This document shows, one piece after another, positions 5,526-6,770 of a stretch of 6,770 nt of DNA. Below the pieces are notes generated by a model. That model did no database searches. It had not been told where the DNA came from and saw only the letters and a program-made list of their open reading frames with translations. Numbering within the stretch: position 1 is the stretch's first letter; the number at the start of each line of letters is the position of its first letter. Source of the stretch: Alphaproteobacteria bacterium (lineage in GTDB: Bacteria; Pseudomonadota; Alphaproteobacteria; Sphingomonadales; Sphingomonadaceae); NCBI GenBank assembly GCA_018830415.1, contig JAHJSJ010000070.1, forward strand, positions 1 through 6,770, in the 5' to 3' direction. A program made the translations under genes and the position numbers.

Positions 5526-6614
5526 ATGCTGGTCGGCGTTCCCAAGGAAATCAAGCCGAGCGAGTTCCGCGTCGGTCTCACCCCCGAAGCGGTGCGCGAA
5601 TATGCGTCTGCCGGGCACCGCGTAATCGTTGAAACCGGCGCTGGGCTGGGCATCGACAAGGACGATGACACCTACCGCAAGGCCGGGGCCGAAGTGGTGG
5701 CTAACGCCGCCGAAGTCTTCGCCCGCGCCGATATGGTGGTGAAGGTCAAGGAACCGCAACCATCCGAATGGGTGCAACTGCGCGAAGGGCAGATCCTGTT
5801 CACCTACCTGCATCTGGCCCCCGATCCCGATCAGGCGCGCGGCCTGATGAAGTCGGGCGTTTCGGCAGTTGCCTATGAAACCGTCACCGGCCCCGGCGGC
5901 GGCTTGCCCTTGCTTGCCCCGATGAGCGAGGTCGCCGGGCGGCTCGCGATTGAGGCGGGGGCGCTCGCCTTGCGGGCGAACACCGGCGGGCGCGGCACCT
6001 TGATGGGCGGCGTGCCCGGCGTGATCCCGGCGCGGGTCGTGGTGCTGGGCGGCGGCGTGGTGGGTACGCAGGCGGCGCGCATGGCGGTGGGGCTGGGGGC
6101 GACGGTGGAGATTTTCGACCGCTCGCTGCCGCGCCTGCGCCAGCTTGACGAGATGTTTCAGGGCCGGGCCATCACCCGCTTTTCAACCGCCGGGACGATT
6201 GAACAGGCGGTTTCCCAGGCCGACGTGGTGATCGGCGCGGTGCTGATCCCCGGTGCCAGCGCGCCGCACCTTGTCACCCGCGCGATGCTGCCCGATATGA
6301 AACGCCGCGCAGTGCTGGTTGACGTCGCGATCGATCAGGGCGGGTGCTTTGAAACATCGCACGCGACCACTCACGAAAACCCGACTTATGAAGTGGATGG
6401 CATCATCCATTACTGCGTCGCCAACATGCCCGGCGCAGTGCCGCTGACAAGTTCTTATGCGCTCAACAATGCGACCCTGCCGTTCGGGCTGGCGCTGGCC
6501 AACAAGGGGATCGCCGCCTGTCAGGATGACCCGCATCTTGCCCCCGGCCTCAATGTGCACAAGGGTAAGATCGTCAATGCGGCGGTGGCGGAGAGTCTGG
6601 GGTTTGATGCCTGA
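5526..6614 (+). CDS. ald: Alanine dehydrogenase (NAD+)
   Basis: A 362-residue cytosolic enzyme expected to interconvert L-alanine + NAD+ + water with pyruvate + ammonia + NADH; it usually forms hexamers. The family's active-site residues are at their standard positions: Arg15 (EFRVGLTP), Lys75 (VKVKEP), His96 (YLHLA) and Asp270 (VDVAIDQGG). The Rossmann nucleotide-binding loop is VVLGGGVVG (172-180), with Asp198 at the end of the next strand (EIFD) for the adenosine ribose, consistent with NAD over NADP. Conserved VANMPGAVP (298-306) and TSSYALNNAT (308-317) are present. The length is slightly under the usual ~370. AGGAG (5515-5519) lies six bases before the ATG. The gene is divergent from the aldehyde dehydrogenase, and its TGA runs directly into the parS palindrome. 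Confidence 0.96.
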   Translation: MLVGVPKEIKPSEFRVGLTPEAVREYASAGHRVIVETGAGLGIDKDDDTYRKAGAEVVANAAEVFARADMVVKVKEPQPSEWVQLREGQILFTYLHLAPDPDQARGLMKSGVSAVAYETVTGPGGGLPLLAPMSEVAGRLAIEAGALALRANTGGRGTLMGGVPGVIPARVVVLGGGVVGTQAARMAVGLGATVEIFDRSLPRLRQLDEMFQGRAITRFSTAGTIEQAVSQADVVIGAVLIPGASAPHLVTRAMLPDMKRRAVLVDVAIDQGGCFETSHATTHENPTYEVDGIIHYCVANMPGAVPLTSSYALNNATLPFGLALANKGIAACQDDPHLAPGLNVHKGKIVNAAVAESLGFDA

Positions 6615-6633
6615 ATGTTTCACGTGAAACATT
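6614..6633. other. parS site (ParB-binding centromere sequence)
   Basis: AATGTTTCACGTGAAACATT is a perfect 20-bp palindrome. Its inner 16 bp (6616-6631, TGTTTCACGTGAAACA) match the established bacterial parS consensus TGTTNCACGTGAAACA exactly. ParB loads here, spreads, and with ParA and SMC organises and segregates the origin region. It lies between the convergent 3' ends of ald and the gene at 6709, and shares the last base of the ald stop codon. Chromosomal parS sites usually cluster near oriC, so this window is probably origin-proximal. Confidence 0.92.
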
Positions 6634-6647
6634 GGCCAAGGCCAGCC

Positions 6648-6680
6648 TAGAGGGGGTCTAAGGGGGGTCTAGAGGGGGTC
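6648..6680 (+). repeat. Three tandem 11-bp G-rich repeats beside parS
   Basis: The units are TAGAGGGGGTC (6648-6658), TAAGGGGGGTC (6659-6669) and TAGAGGGGGTC (6670-6680), followed by TA. The period is exactly 11 bp; units 1 and 3 are identical and unit 2 differs at two bases. A C-rich stretch follows (CCACCCC ending at 6691, CCCCCC at 6695-6700) that could pair with the G-runs as an imperfect nested stem. No U-tract is present on either strand. It starts 15 nt after the parS palindrome. Confidence 0.85.
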
Positions 6681-6708
6681 TAAACCACCCCAAGCCCCCC
6701 AATCAGCC

Positions 6709-6770
6709 TCAAACTGCGGCCACGTCCTGTTCAATCGCGCCAAAGATCGAACGGCCCGCCGCATCGCGCA
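6709..6770 (-). CDS. 3' end of an unidentified convergent gene
   Basis: On the minus strand one frame is open from the window edge to TGA (6709-6711). It gives 19 C-terminal residues, RDAAGRSIFGAIEQDVAAV, with G/C-rich third positions like its neighbours. This looks like a real helical C-terminus, but it is too short to identify. It converges on ald, leaving 94 bases for parS and the G-rich repeats. Random open frame is the alternative. Confidence 0.4.
   Translation of the reverse strand, partial: RDAAGRSIFGAIEQDVAAV

Noticed and set aside
6183..6632. 149-codon minus-strand frame starting MFHVKH over parS
   Set aside because: MFHVKH is simply the translation of the parS palindrome; the rest is antisense to the well-supported ald gene.
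6648..6700. Canonical G-quadruplex or intrinsic terminator
   Set aside because: There are only three long G-runs on one strand, and no U-tract follows the G/C pairing in either direction.

Overview
This GC-rich window has the look of an alphaproteobacterial chromosome, most likely Sphingomonadales/Erythrobacteraceae. That placement is an inference from codon choice (strong G/C at third positions), protein style and gene content; no rRNA or marker gene confirms it. The window carries a perfect ParB-binding site (parS) near its right end, which suggests it lies in the replication-origin half of the chromosome.

Left part (1-1710, + strand): the 3' end of cydA, a complete cydB and a 41-codon DUF2474 gene form a cytochrome bd-type quinol oxidase operon of the cyanide-insensitive (CIO) class. 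cydA and cydB overlap at TGATG. Between cydB and the DUF2474 gene lies a short insert made of two copies of a 26-nt direct repeat. Each copy carries an AGGA Shine-Dalgarno-like motif just upstream of an ATG, and the stretch is bounded by stop/start overlaps (TAATG, TAATAATG). It looks like a duplicated ribosome-binding/start region.

Middle (1711-3966, + strand): a hairpin follows the oxidase operon. Next come a small exported class II (c'-like) cytochrome c with a C-terminal CxxCH, and then a complete FMN-dependent lactate 2-monooxygenase-type alpha-hydroxyacid enzyme. After it come an AT-rich spacer and a 51-residue unassigned ORF containing a perfect 9-3-9 palindrome.

Right part (3967-6770): a succinate-semialdehyde dehydrogenase-type aldehyde dehydrogenase (- strand) is divergent from alanine dehydrogenase ald (+ strand), with a short AT-rich inverted repeat between them. 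The ald stop codon runs directly into a 20-bp perfect palindrome containing parS. Three exact-length 11-bp G-rich tandem repeats follow, then the 3' end of an unidentified convergent gene on the - strand.

Taken together, the genes suggest aerobic use of small organic and amino acids: lactate to acetate + CO2, alanine to pyruvate + ammonia, and succinate semialdehyde to succinate. The quinol oxidase would serve as a respiratory terminus. The main points of interest are the parS/G-repeat junction, the duplicated RBS insert before the hidden DUF2474 gene, and the palindrome inside the small ORF. I found no CRISPR array, insertion sequence, rRNA or intact tRNA.
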